From Methylobacterium soli (GTDB lineage Bacteria; Pseudomonadota; Alphaproteobacteria; Rhizobiales; Beijerinckiaceae), in assembly GCF_008806385.1 (NCBI RefSeq), contig NZ_VZZK01000005.1, forward strand, positions 124,001 to 188,000: a DNA stretch of 64,000 nucleotides, in the 5' to 3' direction. Both the position numbers and the translations under genes were made by a program. The stretch's first letter is position 1. The number at the start of each line of letters is the position of its first letter. The notes beneath the pieces were generated by a model. It saw only the letters and a list, made by a program, of their open reading frames with translations, ran no database searches and was not told the DNA's origin. Shown piece by piece: positions 17,223 to 26,236 of the stretch.

Positions 17223-18016
17223 GCGTCCTCACCTTGCGCGAGGCGCCCCCCGAGCGCCTCGATCTCCTCAACATCACGCCGCTCGCGCTCTCGGGTCTCT
17301 CGGAGGCCGAGGTTGCCCGGCTCCCGATCGGCACCACGCGCCGGGGCCTGAGCCTCGGGGATTGCTTCACGGTAAAGCTCGACCGCTCCGACAGCCTCGT
17401 GATCGAGGGCGGCTCCGAGCGCCTCGACCAGGTCGGGGCGGCGCTCTCGGAAGGCACGATCCGGGTCGCGGGCGATGTCGGCCAGCGCCTCGGCGAGGGC
17501 ATGGCGGGCGGATCCCTCACGGTCGAGGGCGCGGCCGGTCCCTTCGCGGGCGCCGGCGCGACCGGCGGCCTCATCACGATCGAGGGCGATGCGGGCGACC
17601 ATGCCGGCGGCGCGGTCTACGCCGCCAAGGCCGGCCTTGACGGCGCGACGCTGATCATCCGGGGCCGGGCGGGCGACCATCTCGGCGACCGGATGCGGCG
17701 CGGCGTCATCGTGGCGGGCGAGGCCGGGGCGTTCGCGGGCTCGCGCATGATCGCCGGGACCCTCGCGGCCCTGAAGACCGGCGATCATCCGGGGTTCGGG
17801 ATGCGCCGCGGCACGCTGCTCGTCGGCGCCCACGGCGCCCTCGGCCCCACCTTCGTCGAGACCGGCACGCATGATCTGGTGTTCCTGCGCCTCCTCGTCC
17901 GCTCCCTGCGGGCCCTGAGCCCGGCCCACGCGGATCTGGCGGCCGGCGCCCTCCGGCGCTACTCGGGCGACTTGGCGACCCTCGGCAAGGGCGAGATCTG
18001 GACCGCGGCCGCCTGA
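17219..18016 (+). CDS. fhcC: Formyltransferase/hydrolase complex subunit C
   Basis: A 265-residue subunit related to FwdC and the glutamate-synthase C-terminal beta-helix. The core is a run of glycine-rich turns: EGTIRVAGDVGQRLGEGM, GGLITIEGDAGDHAGG, TLIIRGRAGDHLGDRMRRG and GMRRGTLLVG, which form a right-handed helix that scaffolds the Fhc complex. The ATG overlaps the fhcD stop (ATGA), so the start is secure. It ends the fhcBADC operon; a 105-bp gap follows without an obvious terminator hairpin. Confidence 0.93.
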   Translation: MSVLTLREAPPERLDLLNITPLALSGLSEAEVARLPIGTTRRGLSLGDCFTVKLDRSDSLVIEGGSERLDQVGAALSEGTIRVAGDVGQRLGEGMAGGSLTVEGAAGPFAGAGATGGLITIEGDAGDHAGGAVYAAKAGLDGATLIIRGRAGDHLGDRMRRGVIVAGEAGAFAGSRMIAGTLAALKTGDHPGFGMRRGTLLVGAHGALGPTFVETGTHDLVFLRLLVRSLRALSPAHADLAAGALRRYSGDLATLGKGEIWTAAA

Positions 18017-18121
18017 AGCCCTGGCCGCGGCCCGCCGCTGCCGCATATGACGCGTGATTGACCGGGCCGCCCTCCCCGCGGCGGACCCGGATCCGTCCGT
18101 CATGCAACGAGGCGTGGCCCC

Positions 18122-18328
18122 ATGATGATCCTGCTCTCGATCTGCCTCCTGTCGCAGCCGACCACCTGCCGCGAAGACCGGATCAACCTGTCCTACGAGG
18201 CCTCGAGCCCCTTCATCTGCCTGCGCAACGGGCAGAGCGCCATCGCGACCTGGCAGGCCGCCCATCCCGAATGGCACGTCGCCCGCTGGCGCTGCGCGGC
18301 GCGCGGCAGCGAGCCGAAGAACCTCTAG
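18122..18328 (+). CDS. Small Cys-containing exported-looking protein (68 aa)
   Basis: A 68-residue protein starting MMILLSICLLSQPTTCREDR. It has a short hydrophobic N-terminus, four cysteines (8, 16, 33, 58) and the phrase SPFICLRNGQSAIATWQA. The pattern resembles a family of roughly 70-residue alphaproteobacterial proteins of unknown function that share the C-x-E-R-INLS and HPxWxxxRWRC elements. It lies just after fhcC on the same strand but 105 bp away. It may be a periplasmic or membrane-anchored disulfide protein. No function can be assigned. Confidence 0.65.
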   Translation: MMILLSICLLSQPTTCREDRINLSYEASSPFICLRNGQSAIATWQAAHPEWHVARWRCAARGSEPKNL

Positions 18329-18363
18329 GCCGGGCTCCCCGGGGCGCCCGACGGCTCCGCGCC

Positions 18364-18900
18364 TCACCTCTCCCGTCCGTGGGAGGTCGAATCCGCGATA
18401 GCGGAACGGGTGAGAGGACAGGTTTTTCCGAAAAGGTCACTTCCCTCAACCCCACCCTCTCCCGCACGGGAGAGGGGGCGCGTCGCGCTATCCGGGCTGG
18501 TCCGGATACGCCGCCGCCCATCCGGGCTTGCCTCTGGCGCTCTAAAACGAAGATGGCGCTGAGCGACGTGCGCCCCACCTCTCCCGTTCGGGAGAGGTCG
18601 AGTCGGCGCGAGCCGACCGGGTGAGGGGTGCGACCTTTCCGGACAGCGCGCACCCCTCACCCCAACCCTCTCCCGGACGGGAGAGGGGGCGCGTCGCGCC
18701 ATCAGGGCTGGTTCTGGCACCCATTCCCGCGTCGCTGCCGGTCGCGCGCCAAGCACCACCTCTCCCGTCCGGGAGAGGTCGAGTCGGCGCGAGCCGACCG
18801 GGTGAGGGGTGCGGCCTCTCCGGACAACGCGCACCCCTCACCCCGGCCCGCTTCTCGGGCAAGCTCTCCCGCACGGGAGAGGGGGCGCGTCGCGCCACCC
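18364..18900. repeat. Array of three structured intergenic repeats
   Basis: Three copies of about 140 bp start near 18364, 18575 and 18757. The complete copies share the same order of elements. First comes the hairpin ACCTCTCCCG-N-CGGGAGAGGT, then GTCGGCGCGAGCCGAC, then a GGGTGCG to CGCACCC pairing, and last a CTCTCCCG to CGGGAGAG hairpin followed by GGCGCGTCGCGCC. Copies 2 and 3 are nearly identical; copy 1 is diverged. The copies are separated by unrelated spacers of about 45-70 bp. No protein is credible here. It looks like a dispersed palindromic element of the genome present as a local cluster. Confidence 0.85.
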
Positions 18901-19070
18901 GCGCCTGTTCCGACACGCGGCGCGTCATCCAGGCGCCGCGCTGACGGCAGAGCGCATTACCACTCGCGTTCGGGAATGGTCGGATCCGCCGCGCGCCTCT
19001 TGGCCTTGCCGCCCCGCGGTGACACTGTCGCGCCCGTGGCCGCCTCGCCGGGAGCGGGTCCGGCCCGGAT

Positions 19071-20699
19071 ATGGGGACGATGCGCTCACTCAAGGTCCGT
19101 TTCGCGCTGCTGCTCGGCAGCACGACGCTGCTCGTTATCCTGGCGGCGGCCGGCGTGCTCTGGTCGATCGCGGCCGCCGAGACCACCATCGACCGGACGC
19201 TCGCGGCCCAGCGCCGGCTGGAATTGCTGGCCGAGTTGTCCGGCCGGCTGACCCAGTTCGGCTTCGCCGCCGTGGAGACCGTCGGCAACCCGGACGGTCA
19301 GCCCGAGGCCCTGTCCATCGCCCGCACCAACGTTGACCGGGCGCTCACCACGGTGGACGAGGCCCTGGCGGCCACGATCCTGGCCACCGACGATCCCCTC
19401 GACCGGACCCAGTACGCCGCCCGCATCCGGCCGATGCAGCAGATCCGGGCCGCCCGCGTGATCCTCGACCGGCAGGTCTCGCAGATCGAGCGTCGGACCG
19501 ATCCCGAGAGCCGCAAGAACGCCATCCAGGGGGCGCTGAACGGCTTCGGCGCCATGACGGGCCAGCCCCTCTCCTTCCTGATCGAGGCGGAGCGCCGCAC
19601 CATGGTGCTCGGCTCCGAGCAGGCGCGGGAGCTGTCCGGGCGCCTGCGTGTCGCGGCCGGCCTCGCGGTGCTCCTCGCGCTTGCCATCGTGATCGTGCTC
19701 TACCGCAGCATCACCCGCCCGACGCTGGCGCGGATCGAGGCGGTCCGGAAGGCGGCCGGCGCGATCGGCGGCGGCGCGCTTGGCACCCGCCTGTCGGTCG
19801 CGACCCGCGACGAGCTCGGCCTCCTGGTCGCGAATTTCAACCGCATGGCGGCCCGCCTCTCCCGGCGCGAGGGCCGGCTCGCCGCCGACCGCGCTGCGCT
19901 GGAGGACACCGTGGCGGCCCGCACCGCGGATCTGCGCGCGGCCAACGAGCGCCTGGAAGCCGTCGACCGCTCGCGGCGCCGCTTCTTCGCCGATGTCAGC
20001 CACGAACTGCGCACCCCGCTCACCGTCATCCTCGGCGAGTGCGACCTCGCCACGCGCCCGAGCGCCCGCGAGGTCGATCCCGGGCCGGTCTTCGCCACCA
20101 TCCGCAAGCGGGCCCAGCGCCTGAAGCTGCGGGTGGAGGACCTCCTGCGCGTCGCCCGCTCGGAATCCGGCCAGATCGAGCTGGAGCGCCGCGCCGTCAG
20201 CGCCGTCTCGGTCCTGGCCGAGGCGGTGGAGAATGCGGGCTCCGAGGCCGCGCGCCGCCGGGTTGCCCTGGCGCTGGAGCCGGGCGACCGCGACATCGAG
20301 ATCCTGGCCGATCCCGAATGGCTGCGTCAGGTCGTCGAGAGCCTGATCGACAACGCCCTGCGCCACGCCGCCGGCCTGACCCGCGTGACGGTGGCGCTGA
20401 CGCAGTCCGAGGGGCCGGATGGCGGCCTTGCCAGCGTGACGATCACCGATGACGGGCCGGGCTTCGGCGAGGCGGAGGAGCGCCTGTTCGAGCGCTTCCG
20501 GCGCGGAGAGCGCGCCGGAGAACCCGGCTTCGGCATCGGCTTGGCACTGGCGCGCTGGGTGATTGAGCATCATGATGGCGCCATCCGTCTCGGGCGGGGC
20601 GAGAACGGCCGGGGCGCGCGGGTGACCCTCGACCTGCCGGTGCTCGACCTCGCGGGTCGGCAGAACAAGACGCGCGACACACGGGAGAGCGCCGCATGA
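19071..20699 (+). CDS. mxbD: Membrane sensor histidine kinase (MxbD-like)
   Basis: A 542-residue kinase. Transmembrane segments at about 11-33 and 193-212 enclose a roughly 160-residue helical periplasmic sensor domain. HAMP and coiled coil occupy 213-300, the HisKA box FFADVSHELRTPLT has His311, and the ATPase domain shows the N-box SLIDNALRH, DDGPGFG and GFGIGLALARW. It overlaps the response-regulator gene by 4 bp. In M. extorquens AM1 the pair between fhc and pqqA is MxbDM, needed for methanol oxidation and for switching between calcium and lanthanide methanol dehydrogenases. The identical location here supports the name, though it was not checked by alignment. Confidence 0.85.
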   Translation: MGTMRSLKVRFALLLGSTTLLVILAAAGVLWSIAAAETTIDRTLAAQRRLELLAELSGRLTQFGFAAVETVGNPDGQPEALSIARTNVDRALTTVDEALAATILATDDPLDRTQYAARIRPMQQIRAARVILDRQVSQIERRTDPESRKNAIQGALNGFGAMTGQPLSFLIEAERRTMVLGSEQARELSGRLRVAAGLAVLLALAIVIVLYRSITRPTLARIEAVRKAAGAIGGGALGTRLSVATRDELGLLVANFNRMAARLSRREGRLAADRAALEDTVAARTADLRAANERLEAVDRSRRRFFADVSHELRTPLTVILGECDLATRPSAREVDPGPVFATIRKRAQRLKLRVEDLLRVARSESGQIELERRAVSAVSVLAEAVENAGSEAARRRVALALEPGDRDIEILADPEWLRQVVESLIDNALRHAAGLTRVTVALTQSEGPDGGLASVTITDDGPGFGEAEERLFERFRRGERAGEPGFGIGLALARWVIEHHDGAIRLGRGENGRGARVTLDLPVLDLAGRQNKTRDTRESAA

Positions 20700-21400
20700 C
20701 GCGGGTATTGATCGTCGAGGATGACAGCGACATCCGCGCCATGCTGGCCCGGGGCCTGGAGGCCGAGGGCTTCTCCGTCGGGATGGCGGGCTGCGTCGGC
20801 GACGCGCTGACGGCCGCCCGCGACGAGGCGCCGGAGGCCGTCGTCCTCGACATCACGCTGCCCGACGGGTCCGGCCACGACGTCTGCCGCTCCCTGCGCG
20901 AGGGCGGCTATCCGGGCCCGATCCTGTTCCTCAGCGCGCGCGACGAGGTGCGCGACCGGGCCGAGGGCCTGGCGCTCGGCGCCGACGACTACATCGTCAA
21001 GCCCTTCGTGTTCGACGAGCTCGTGGCGCGCCTGCGCACCCATCTCCTGCGCCGCAAGGAATCGGACGAGCCGCGCACCATCGTGACGGCGGGGCGCCTC
21101 ACCCTCGATCTCAATGTCCGGCAGGTCAGCTTCGGGGATGCGACAGCACGCCTCACGCCGCGCGAGGCCGAGCTCCTCGCCATGCTGATGGACCAGGCGA
21201 ACAAGCCGGTCTCGCGGGGCGACATCTTCGACAAGCTCTGGGCGAGCCAGGGCGGCCTCTCCCTGAATGTCGTCGATGTTTACGTAGGTTATCTCCGAAC
21301 CAAGATGTCCGACTTCGTCCGCTTCGGCGGTCCGATCCTCACCACCGTGCGCGGGCGCGGCTTCATGCTGGACCTGCGCGGGCAGGATTTCCGGCACTGA
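20696..21400 (+). CDS. mxbM: OmpR-family response regulator (MxbM-like)
   Basis: A 234-residue regulator. The receiver domain has VLIVEDDSDIR (acidic pocket), phospho-acceptor Asp52 in VVLDITLPDGSG and Lys102 in YIVKPF. The C-terminal winged helix contains LTPREAELLAMLMDQ and VVDVYVGYLRTKM. It is translationally coupled to the kinase (ATGA). By analogy with MxbM it should bind promoters of methanol dehydrogenase genes and possibly pqq. The two obvious local targets are the pqqA region immediately downstream and the xoxF promoter. Confidence 0.87.
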   Translation: MTRVLIVEDDSDIRAMLARGLEAEGFSVGMAGCVGDALTAARDEAPEAVVLDITLPDGSGHDVCRSLREGGYPGPILFLSARDEVRDRAEGLALGADDYIVKPFVFDELVARLRTHLLRRKESDEPRTIVTAGRLTLDLNVRQVSFGDATARLTPREAELLAMLMDQANKPVSRGDIFDKLWASQGGLSLNVVDVYVGYLRTKMSDFVRFGGPILTTVRGRGFMLDLRGQDFRH

Positions 21401-21576
21401 TCCCCCGCATTTCTCCGGAGGGTTCCGGGAGCATCTGGCAATTTAGCGCTTGAAGAGTCCGGCGGAATTGACGATATAGCTCCCGCGACAGAAACCACTG
21501 CGCCGTCAGCATCTTAGGATCTTCTTAGGGAGGTTTCCAGGATGTTTCTGACGATCGAAGAATGAGGAGAAACACC
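21401..21576 (+). promoter_or_regulatory. Leader/promoter region of pqqA
   Basis: This 176-bp gap is relatively AT-rich and precedes the pqq operon. TTGAAG at 21449 followed by ATAT-rich sequence near 21472 could form a weak sigma-70 promoter. The motif TCTTAGG is repeated at about 21512 and 21523. A GAGGAGA ribosome-binding site at 21565 decides the pqqA start over an in-frame ATG at 21562 that overlaps it. Confidence 0.4.
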
Positions 21577-21666
21577 ATGAAGTGGGCAGCCCCCGTCGTT
21601 TCCGAGATCTGCGTCGGCATGGAAGTCACGAGCTACGAGTCGGCCGAGATCGACACCTTCCACTAA
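21577..21666 (+). CDS. pqqA: PQQ precursor peptide PqqA (29 aa)
   Basis: A 29-residue peptide beginning MKWAAPVVSEICVGMEVTSY. Glu16 and Tyr20 in the E-V-T-S-Y motif are the residues cross-linked to become pyrroloquinoline quinone. The peptide is bound by the PqqD domain and modified by PqqE. The ATG is 6 bp from GAGGAGA. The 45-bp gap to pqqB has no strong hairpin. Confidence 0.96.
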   Translation: MKWAAPVVSEICVGMEVTSYESAEIDTFH

Positions 21667-21711
21667 GGTGTGAAGCCGGGCCGGGGATTGCAGGCGGCGT
21701 GAGTTGAATCC

Positions 21712-22611
21712 ATGCGTGTCGTGATCCTCGGTTCGGCGGCCGGCGGCGGACTTCCCCAGTGGAATTGCCGCTGCCCGAATTGCAACCTCGCCCGGACCGA
21801 GCCGTCCCGGGTCAGGCCCCGCACTCAGTCGAGCATCGCGGTCTCCCCCGACGGGGAACGCTGGCTTCTGGTGAACGCCTCGCCGGACATTCGGCAGCAG
21901 CTCTTCGACAATCCCGTCCTGCACCCGCGGGAGGGCCTGCGCCACTCGCCGATCCACGCGGTGCTGCTCACGAACGGCGACGTCGACCACGTCGCGGGTC
22001 TCCTGACCCTGCGCGAGGGCCAGCCCTACACCCTCTACGCGACGCGAGGCATCCTCGGCTCGGTCAACGACAACAGGGTCTTCGACGTGATGGCGGCGGA
22101 CGTGGTCAGGCGCGAGGCGATCAGCCTCGACCAGGCCTTCGAGCCGGTCCCGGGCCTGCGCCTCACCCTGTTCGCGGTGCCCGGCAAGGTGCCGCTCTGG
22201 CTCGAGGATGCCGCGATGGAGATCGGCGCCGAGACCGAGACCACGGTCGGCGCCATGATCGAGGCCGGCGGCCGGCGCCTGGCCTATATCCCGGGCTGCG
22301 CCCGCGTCACCGACGGCCTGCGCGAGCGCATCGCCGGGGTCGACGCGCTGCTGTTCGACGGCACCGTGCTCTACGACGACGACATGATCCGGGCCGGCGT
22401 CGGCACCAAGACGGGCTGGCGCATGGGCCACGTGCCGATGCGGGGCGATGGCGGCTCCGTCGCGGCCCTCCGGGACGTGGCGATCGGGCGGCGCGTCTTC
22501 GTGCACATCAACAACACCAACCCGGTGCTGGTGGAGGGCTCCGAGGCCCGTGCCGAGGTCGAGGCCGCCGGCTGGACCGTGGCGCATGACGGGCTCGCCT
22601 TGAGCCTCTGA
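21712..22611 (+). CDS. pqqB: PQQ biosynthesis protein PqqB
   Basis: A 299-residue protein of the metallo-beta-lactamase fold, acting in a late hydroxylation step of PQQ synthesis. The start MRVVILGSAAGGGLPQWNC, a four-cysteine zinc site (NCRCPNC), VSPDGERWLLVNASPDIRQQ and LLTNGDVDHVAGLL match PqqB. It is second in the pqq operon. A 154-bp gap separates it from pqqCD, larger than elsewhere in the operon and containing only an AT-richer stretch near 22660. Confidence 0.96.
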   Translation: MRVVILGSAAGGGLPQWNCRCPNCNLARTEPSRVRPRTQSSIAVSPDGERWLLVNASPDIRQQLFDNPVLHPREGLRHSPIHAVLLTNGDVDHVAGLLTLREGQPYTLYATRGILGSVNDNRVFDVMAADVVRREAISLDQAFEPVPGLRLTLFAVPGKVPLWLEDAAMEIGAETETTVGAMIEAGGRRLAYIPGCARVTDGLRERIAGVDALLFDGTVLYDDDMIRAGVGTKTGWRMGHVPMRGDGGSVAALRDVAIGRRVFVHINNTNPVLVEGSEARAEVEAAGWTVAHDGLALSL

Positions 22612-22765
22612 CGGGCTCCGGACCGGGCCGGCTGGCAATCGCCGACGCCAGCTTTATCTTTTGCACGATTGAGTCGTGTGGACGCGGCGTTGGTTCGACG
22701 GCCCCGCCGCCCCATCTAAAAACGGTTCCAGGAAACGCGAAGCAAGACGGACGCTTGGACACGCC

Positions 22766-23851
22766 ATGACCGCAGCCTTCCCCACGCCCGCCGCCGACGA
22801 GAGCCAGCGGCTTCTCAGCCCCGAGGAGCTCGAGGCGGCCCTGCGCGATATCGGCGCCCGGCGCTACCACAACCTGCACCCGTTCCATCGGCTGCTGCAC
22901 GACGGCAAGCTGAACAAGGATCAGGTCCGGGCCTGGGCGCTCAACCGCTACTATTATCAGGCGATGATCCCCGTGAAGGACGCGGCGGTGCTCGCCCGCA
23001 TGACGGAGGCGTCCCTGCGCCGGGTCTGGCGCCAGCGCATCGTCGACCACGACGGCGACCATCCGGGCGACGGCGGCATCGAGCGCTGGCTCAAGCTCGC
23101 CGAGGGCGTCGGCTTCGCGCGCGACTACGTGCTCTCGACGCAGGGCATCCTCTCGGCGACCCGCTTCTCGGTCGATGCCTACGTGCATTTCGTCTCGGAG
23201 CGCTCGCTCCTCGAGGCGATCGCCTCCTCGCTCACCGAGATGTTCTCGCCGACGATCATCTCCGAGCGCGTCGCCGGGATGCTCAAGAACTACGATTTCA
23301 TCACCAAGGACACCCTGGCGTATTTCGACAAGCGCCTGACGCAGGCCCCGCGCGACGCCGATTTCGCCCTCGACTACGTCAAGCGGCACGCCACCACCCC
23401 GGCCCTGCAGCGCCAGGCGATGGCCGCCCTGACCTTCAAGTGCAACGTCCTCTGGACCCAGCTCGACGCCCTCTACTTCGCCTACGTCGCCCCCGGCATG
23501 ATCCCGCCGGATGCCTGGACGCCCGGCACCGGCCTCGTGGCCGAGGCGCCCGCGGTGGTGCAGGCCGCCGGGACCGGGCGGATCGAGGCGGGCCATGTCC
23601 CGCGCCTGCCCCGCGGGGTGCGCATGCGCTTCGACGAGACGCGCCAGAAGCACGTGCTGCTCGCCCCGGAGCGCACCTTCGACCTCGACGACAACGCGGT
23701 GGCGGTGCTGTCGCTCGTCGACGGGCAGCGCTCGGTCGCCGACATCGCGGTGCTGCTCGGGCAGACCTACGCGGCCGATCCGAAGGTCATCGAGGCCGAC
23801 ATCCTGGTGATGCTGAACGACCTCGCAACCAAGAGGGTGCTGGAGCGATGA
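22766..23851 (+). CDS. pqqCD: PqqC-PqqD fusion protein
   Basis: A 361-residue protein. Residues about 20-255 are PqqC, the cofactor-free oxidase that completes PQQ, with [35 protein letters not shown] and [21 protein letters not shown] linker of about 25 residues leads to a PqqD domain ([20 protein letters not shown] to [10 protein letters not shown]) that carries the PqqA peptide to PqqE. The fusion is characteristic of Methylobacterium. I chose the ATG at 22766 because upstream in-frame codons lack conservation. The stop overlaps the pqqE start (ATGA). Confidence 0.95.
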   Translation: MTAAFPTPAADESQRLLSPEELEAALRDIGARRYHNLHPFHRLLHDGKLNKDQVRAWALNRYYYQAMIPVKDAAVLARMTEASLRRVWRQRIVDHDGDHPGDGGIERWLKLAEGVGFARDYVLSTQGILSATRFSVDAYVHFVSERSLLEAIASSLTEMFSPTIISERVAGMLKNYDFITKDTLAYFDKRLTQAPRDADFALDYVKRHATTPALQRQAMAALTFKCNVLWTQLDALYFAYVAPGMIPPDAWTPGTGLVAEAPAVVQAAGTGRIEAGHVPRLPRGVRMRFDETRQKHVLLAPERTFDLDDNAVAVLSLVDGQRSVADIAVLLGQTYAADPKVIEADILVMLNDLATKRVLER

Positions 23852-24993
23852 ACGCGATCACGCCGAATCCCCAGGCCGTCCCGGCTCCGGTCGGGCTCCT
23901 GGCGGAACTGACCCACCGCTGCCCCTTACGCTGCCCCTATTGCTCGAACCCGCTCGAACTCGACCGCCGCTCGCGCGAGCTCGACACGGCGACCTGGCAG
24001 CGGGTGCTGACGGAGGCGGCCGGGCTCGGCGTGCTCCATGTCCACCTCTCGGGCGGCGAGCCGACGGCCCGCAACGACATCGTCGAGATTACCGAGACTT
24101 GCGCCAAGCTCGGGCTCTACTCGAACCTGATCACCTCCGGCGTCGGCGGGGCCCTGGACAAGCTCCAGGCCCTCTACGATGTCGGCCTCGATCACGTTCA
24201 GCTCTCGGTGCAGGGCGTCGATGCGCAGAATGCCGAGAAGATCGGCGGCCTGAAGAACGCGCAGCCGCAGAAGATGGCCTTCGCCGAGAAGGTCACGTCC
24301 CTCGGCCTGCCGCTCACGCTCAATTCCGTGATCCATCGCGGCAACATCCACGAGGTCGAGGGCTTCATCGATCTCGCGGTCAGGCTCGGGGCCAAGCGCC
24401 TGGAAGTCGCCCACACCCAGTATTACGGCTGGGCCTACGTCAACCGCGCCGCCCTGATGCCCAACAAGGCCGATGTCGACGCCTCGATCCGCATCGTCGA
24501 GGCGGCGCGCGAGCGCCTGAAGGGCCAGCTCGTCATCGACCTCGTGGTGCCCGATTACTACGCGAAATACCCCAAGGCCTGCGCCGGCGGCTGGGGCCGC
24601 AAGCTCATCAACGTCACGCCCCAGGGCAAGGTCCTGCCCTGCCACGCGGCCGAGACAATTTCGCAGCTTGAGTTCTGGTACGTCACGGAGCATTCGCTGG
24701 GGGAGATCTGGACGCATTCCCCGGCCTTCACCGCCTATCGGGGAACCGACTGGATGCAGGAGCCCTGCCGCTCCTGCGACCGCCGGGAGAAGGATTGGGG
24801 CGGCTGCCGCTGCCAGGCGCTCGCGCTCGCGGGCGATGCGGCGGCGACCGACCCGGCCTGCTCGCTCTCGCCGCTCCACGCCAAGGTGCGGGCGCTGGCG
24901 GCCGAGGAGGCGGCCGACAACCCGCCCGATTACGTGTACCGGACGATCGGCAGCAACGTCCGGTCGCCGCTCAAGGAGGACGCCCCGCTGTGA
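23848..24993 (+). CDS. pqqE: PqqA peptide cyclase, radical SAM enzyme
   Basis: A 381-residue radical SAM enzyme that forms the Glu-Tyr carbon bond in PqqA. The cluster motif is [22 protein letters not shown] is the SAM-binding turn. The SPASM region carries the cysteines of [30 protein letters not shown] and [10 protein letters not shown] for the auxiliary clusters. It is coupled at both ends: ATGA with pqqCD and GTGA with the next gene, so at least one further gene belongs to this operon. Confidence 0.96.
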   Translation: MNAITPNPQAVPAPVGLLAELTHRCPLRCPYCSNPLELDRRSRELDTATWQRVLTEAAGLGVLHVHLSGGEPTARNDIVEITETCAKLGLYSNLITSGVGGALDKLQALYDVGLDHVQLSVQGVDAQNAEKIGGLKNAQPQKMAFAEKVTSLGLPLTLNSVIHRGNIHEVEGFIDLAVRLGAKRLEVAHTQYYGWAYVNRAALMPNKADVDASIRIVEAARERLKGQLVIDLVVPDYYAKYPKACAGGWGRKLINVTPQGKVLPCHAAETISQLEFWYVTEHSLGEIWTHSPAFTAYRGTDWMQEPCRSCDRREKDWGGCRCQALALAGDAAATDPACSLSPLHAKVRALAAEEAADNPPDYVYRTIGSNVRSPLKEDAPL

Positions 24994-25712
24994 AGGATCT
25001 TGTGACCGCGGCTATCCTGGCGCTCGCCGCCGCGACGGCGCTCACCGGCGCGCCGGCATTCGCGCAGCAGGACGCGCCCCCGGCCGTGACGGCGGCCAAG
25101 GCGGATGCGGCGCCCTCCGCCGCCGACCTGCTGTTCGAGCGGCCGCAACTGCGCAACACCGCCCCCGGCGCGACGCTCACCTACGATTACCTGCGCCGCT
25201 CCGGCATCAGCAAGGGGCCGTTCGGGCCGCCCCTCAACGACGCGATCACGCTGAAGCTCGAGCCCGGCAAGAACCCGGACGAGCGCAACATCGACGTCCA
25301 GATGTTCTCCGGCCAGAACCGCTTCCCGGCCGGCCCCTTCGAGGACATGCCCGGAAACCCCGTGATGACGCTCTTCCTGGAGCATCACCTCGTCAACCTG
25401 GCGCGCGTGCTCGAGGCCAATCCGCGCTATCTCAAGAACGCCATCCGCAAGGGCCTGCGCGACCGCGCCACTGTCACCCCCACCAAGGTCACGTATAACG
25501 GCCGCGAGGTCGATGGCTGGCGGGTCGAGGCCAAGCCCTTCGAGGGCGACAAGCTGGCCGATCGCATGCGCGGCATGTCGAACATGACCTACACCTTCAT
25601 CACCTCGTCGTCGGTGCCGGGCGAGCTCGTCTCGATCGAGGCGCAATCCAAGAATGCCGAAGGCGGCGAACTCCTCGAGGAGCGGTTGAGCTATGATCAG
25701 AAAGCTGGTTGA
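24990..25712 (+). CDS. Uncharacterised periplasmic protein coupled to pqqE
   Basis: A 240-residue protein with a signal peptide (residues 1-25, AFA-QQ). The GTG start overlaps the pqqE stop. The mature protein has an Ala-rich spacer, then [20 protein letters not shown] and [21 protein letters not shown] charged central helix and a beta-rich end follow. It contains no cysteines. I do not recognise the family. Its size and mixed strands could fit a lipid- or cofactor-binding fold. The strict coupling to pqqE suggests a role in PQQ export, delivery or maturation of PQQ enzymes, which is inference only. Confidence 0.75.
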   Translation: MKDLVTAAILALAAATALTGAPAFAQQDAPPAVTAAKADAAPSAADLLFERPQLRNTAPGATLTYDYLRRSGISKGPFGPPLNDAITLKLEPGKNPDERNIDVQMFSGQNRFPAGPFEDMPGNPVMTLFLEHHLVNLARVLEANPRYLKNAIRKGLRDRATVTPTKVTYNGREVDGWRVEAKPFEGDKLADRMRGMSNMTYTFITSSSVPGELVSIEAQSKNAEGGELLEERLSYDQKAG

Positions 25713-26061
25713 GCGCGGCGCGCTGGCGGCCCTCGCCCTCGCGGCCCTGGCGGTGCCCGGGATGGCGGCGGCCGATCTCGAGAACGACTACCCGACCGAG
25801 GCGCGGGTCGATTACGTCTTCGGCTGCATGGCGGCGAACGGCCAGACCCGCGAGTCGCTGCAGCGCTGCTCCTGCTCCCTCGACGCCCTCGCGTCGATCC
25901 TCACCTACGACATATACGTCCAGGCGAGCACGATCCTGTCGATGCGCCAGGGCGTCGGCCAGCGCGCCAACGAGTTCAAGTCGACGAAGATCTTCGACGA
26001 CAAGGTCGCGGATCTGCGCCGGGCCCAGGCCGAGGCCGAGATCCGCTGCTTCCGCGGCTGA
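25693..26061 (+). CDS. Uncharacterised periplasmic four-Cys protein, end of pqq operon
   Basis: A 122-residue protein with a signal peptide (residues 1-27). Cysteines sit at 45, 59, 61 and 119, with the pair in LQRCSCSLDALAS. Its start overlaps the previous gene by 20 bp, and a strong terminator follows, so it is the last cistron of pqqABCDE plus two. A C-x-C motif in the periplasm suggests a disulfide or metal and cofactor role. The spacing resembles the unlinked protein at 51354. No family name is recognised. Confidence 0.75.
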   Translation: MIRKLVERGALAALALAALAVPGMAAADLENDYPTEARVDYVFGCMAANGQTRESLQRCSCSLDALASILTYDIYVQASTILSMRQGVGQRANEFKSTKIFDDKVADLRRAQAEAEIRCFRG

Positions 26062-26094
26062 TCGCGGACCAGGATCGCGCGGCCCACGATCGCG

Positions 26095-26123
26095 GCCGTC
26101 CCGCCAAGGCGGGGCGGCTTTTT
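26095..26123 (+). terminator. Rho-independent terminator of the pqq operon
   Basis: An 11-bp stem (GCCGTCCCGCC against GGCGGGGCGGC, one G-U pair) closes on a 2-base loop and is followed by TTTTT. It is 33 bp past the stop of the 122-residue gene and supports one transcript from pqqA to that gene. Confidence 0.88.
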
Positions 26124-26236
26124 CATGCATGGCCCGCGGCCTGCCCCCGCCGTTGCGCGGGCGCGGGGTTTCGTCCACATCGACGGTTCCCGACAAACAT
26201 CCCGGGCCGAGGCCCGCGTGAAAGGGACCGCCTCAC

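Noticed and set aside
18364..18900. CRISPR array
   Set aside because: The repeats are long, internally palindromic and separated by few unequal spacers, and there are no cas genes.
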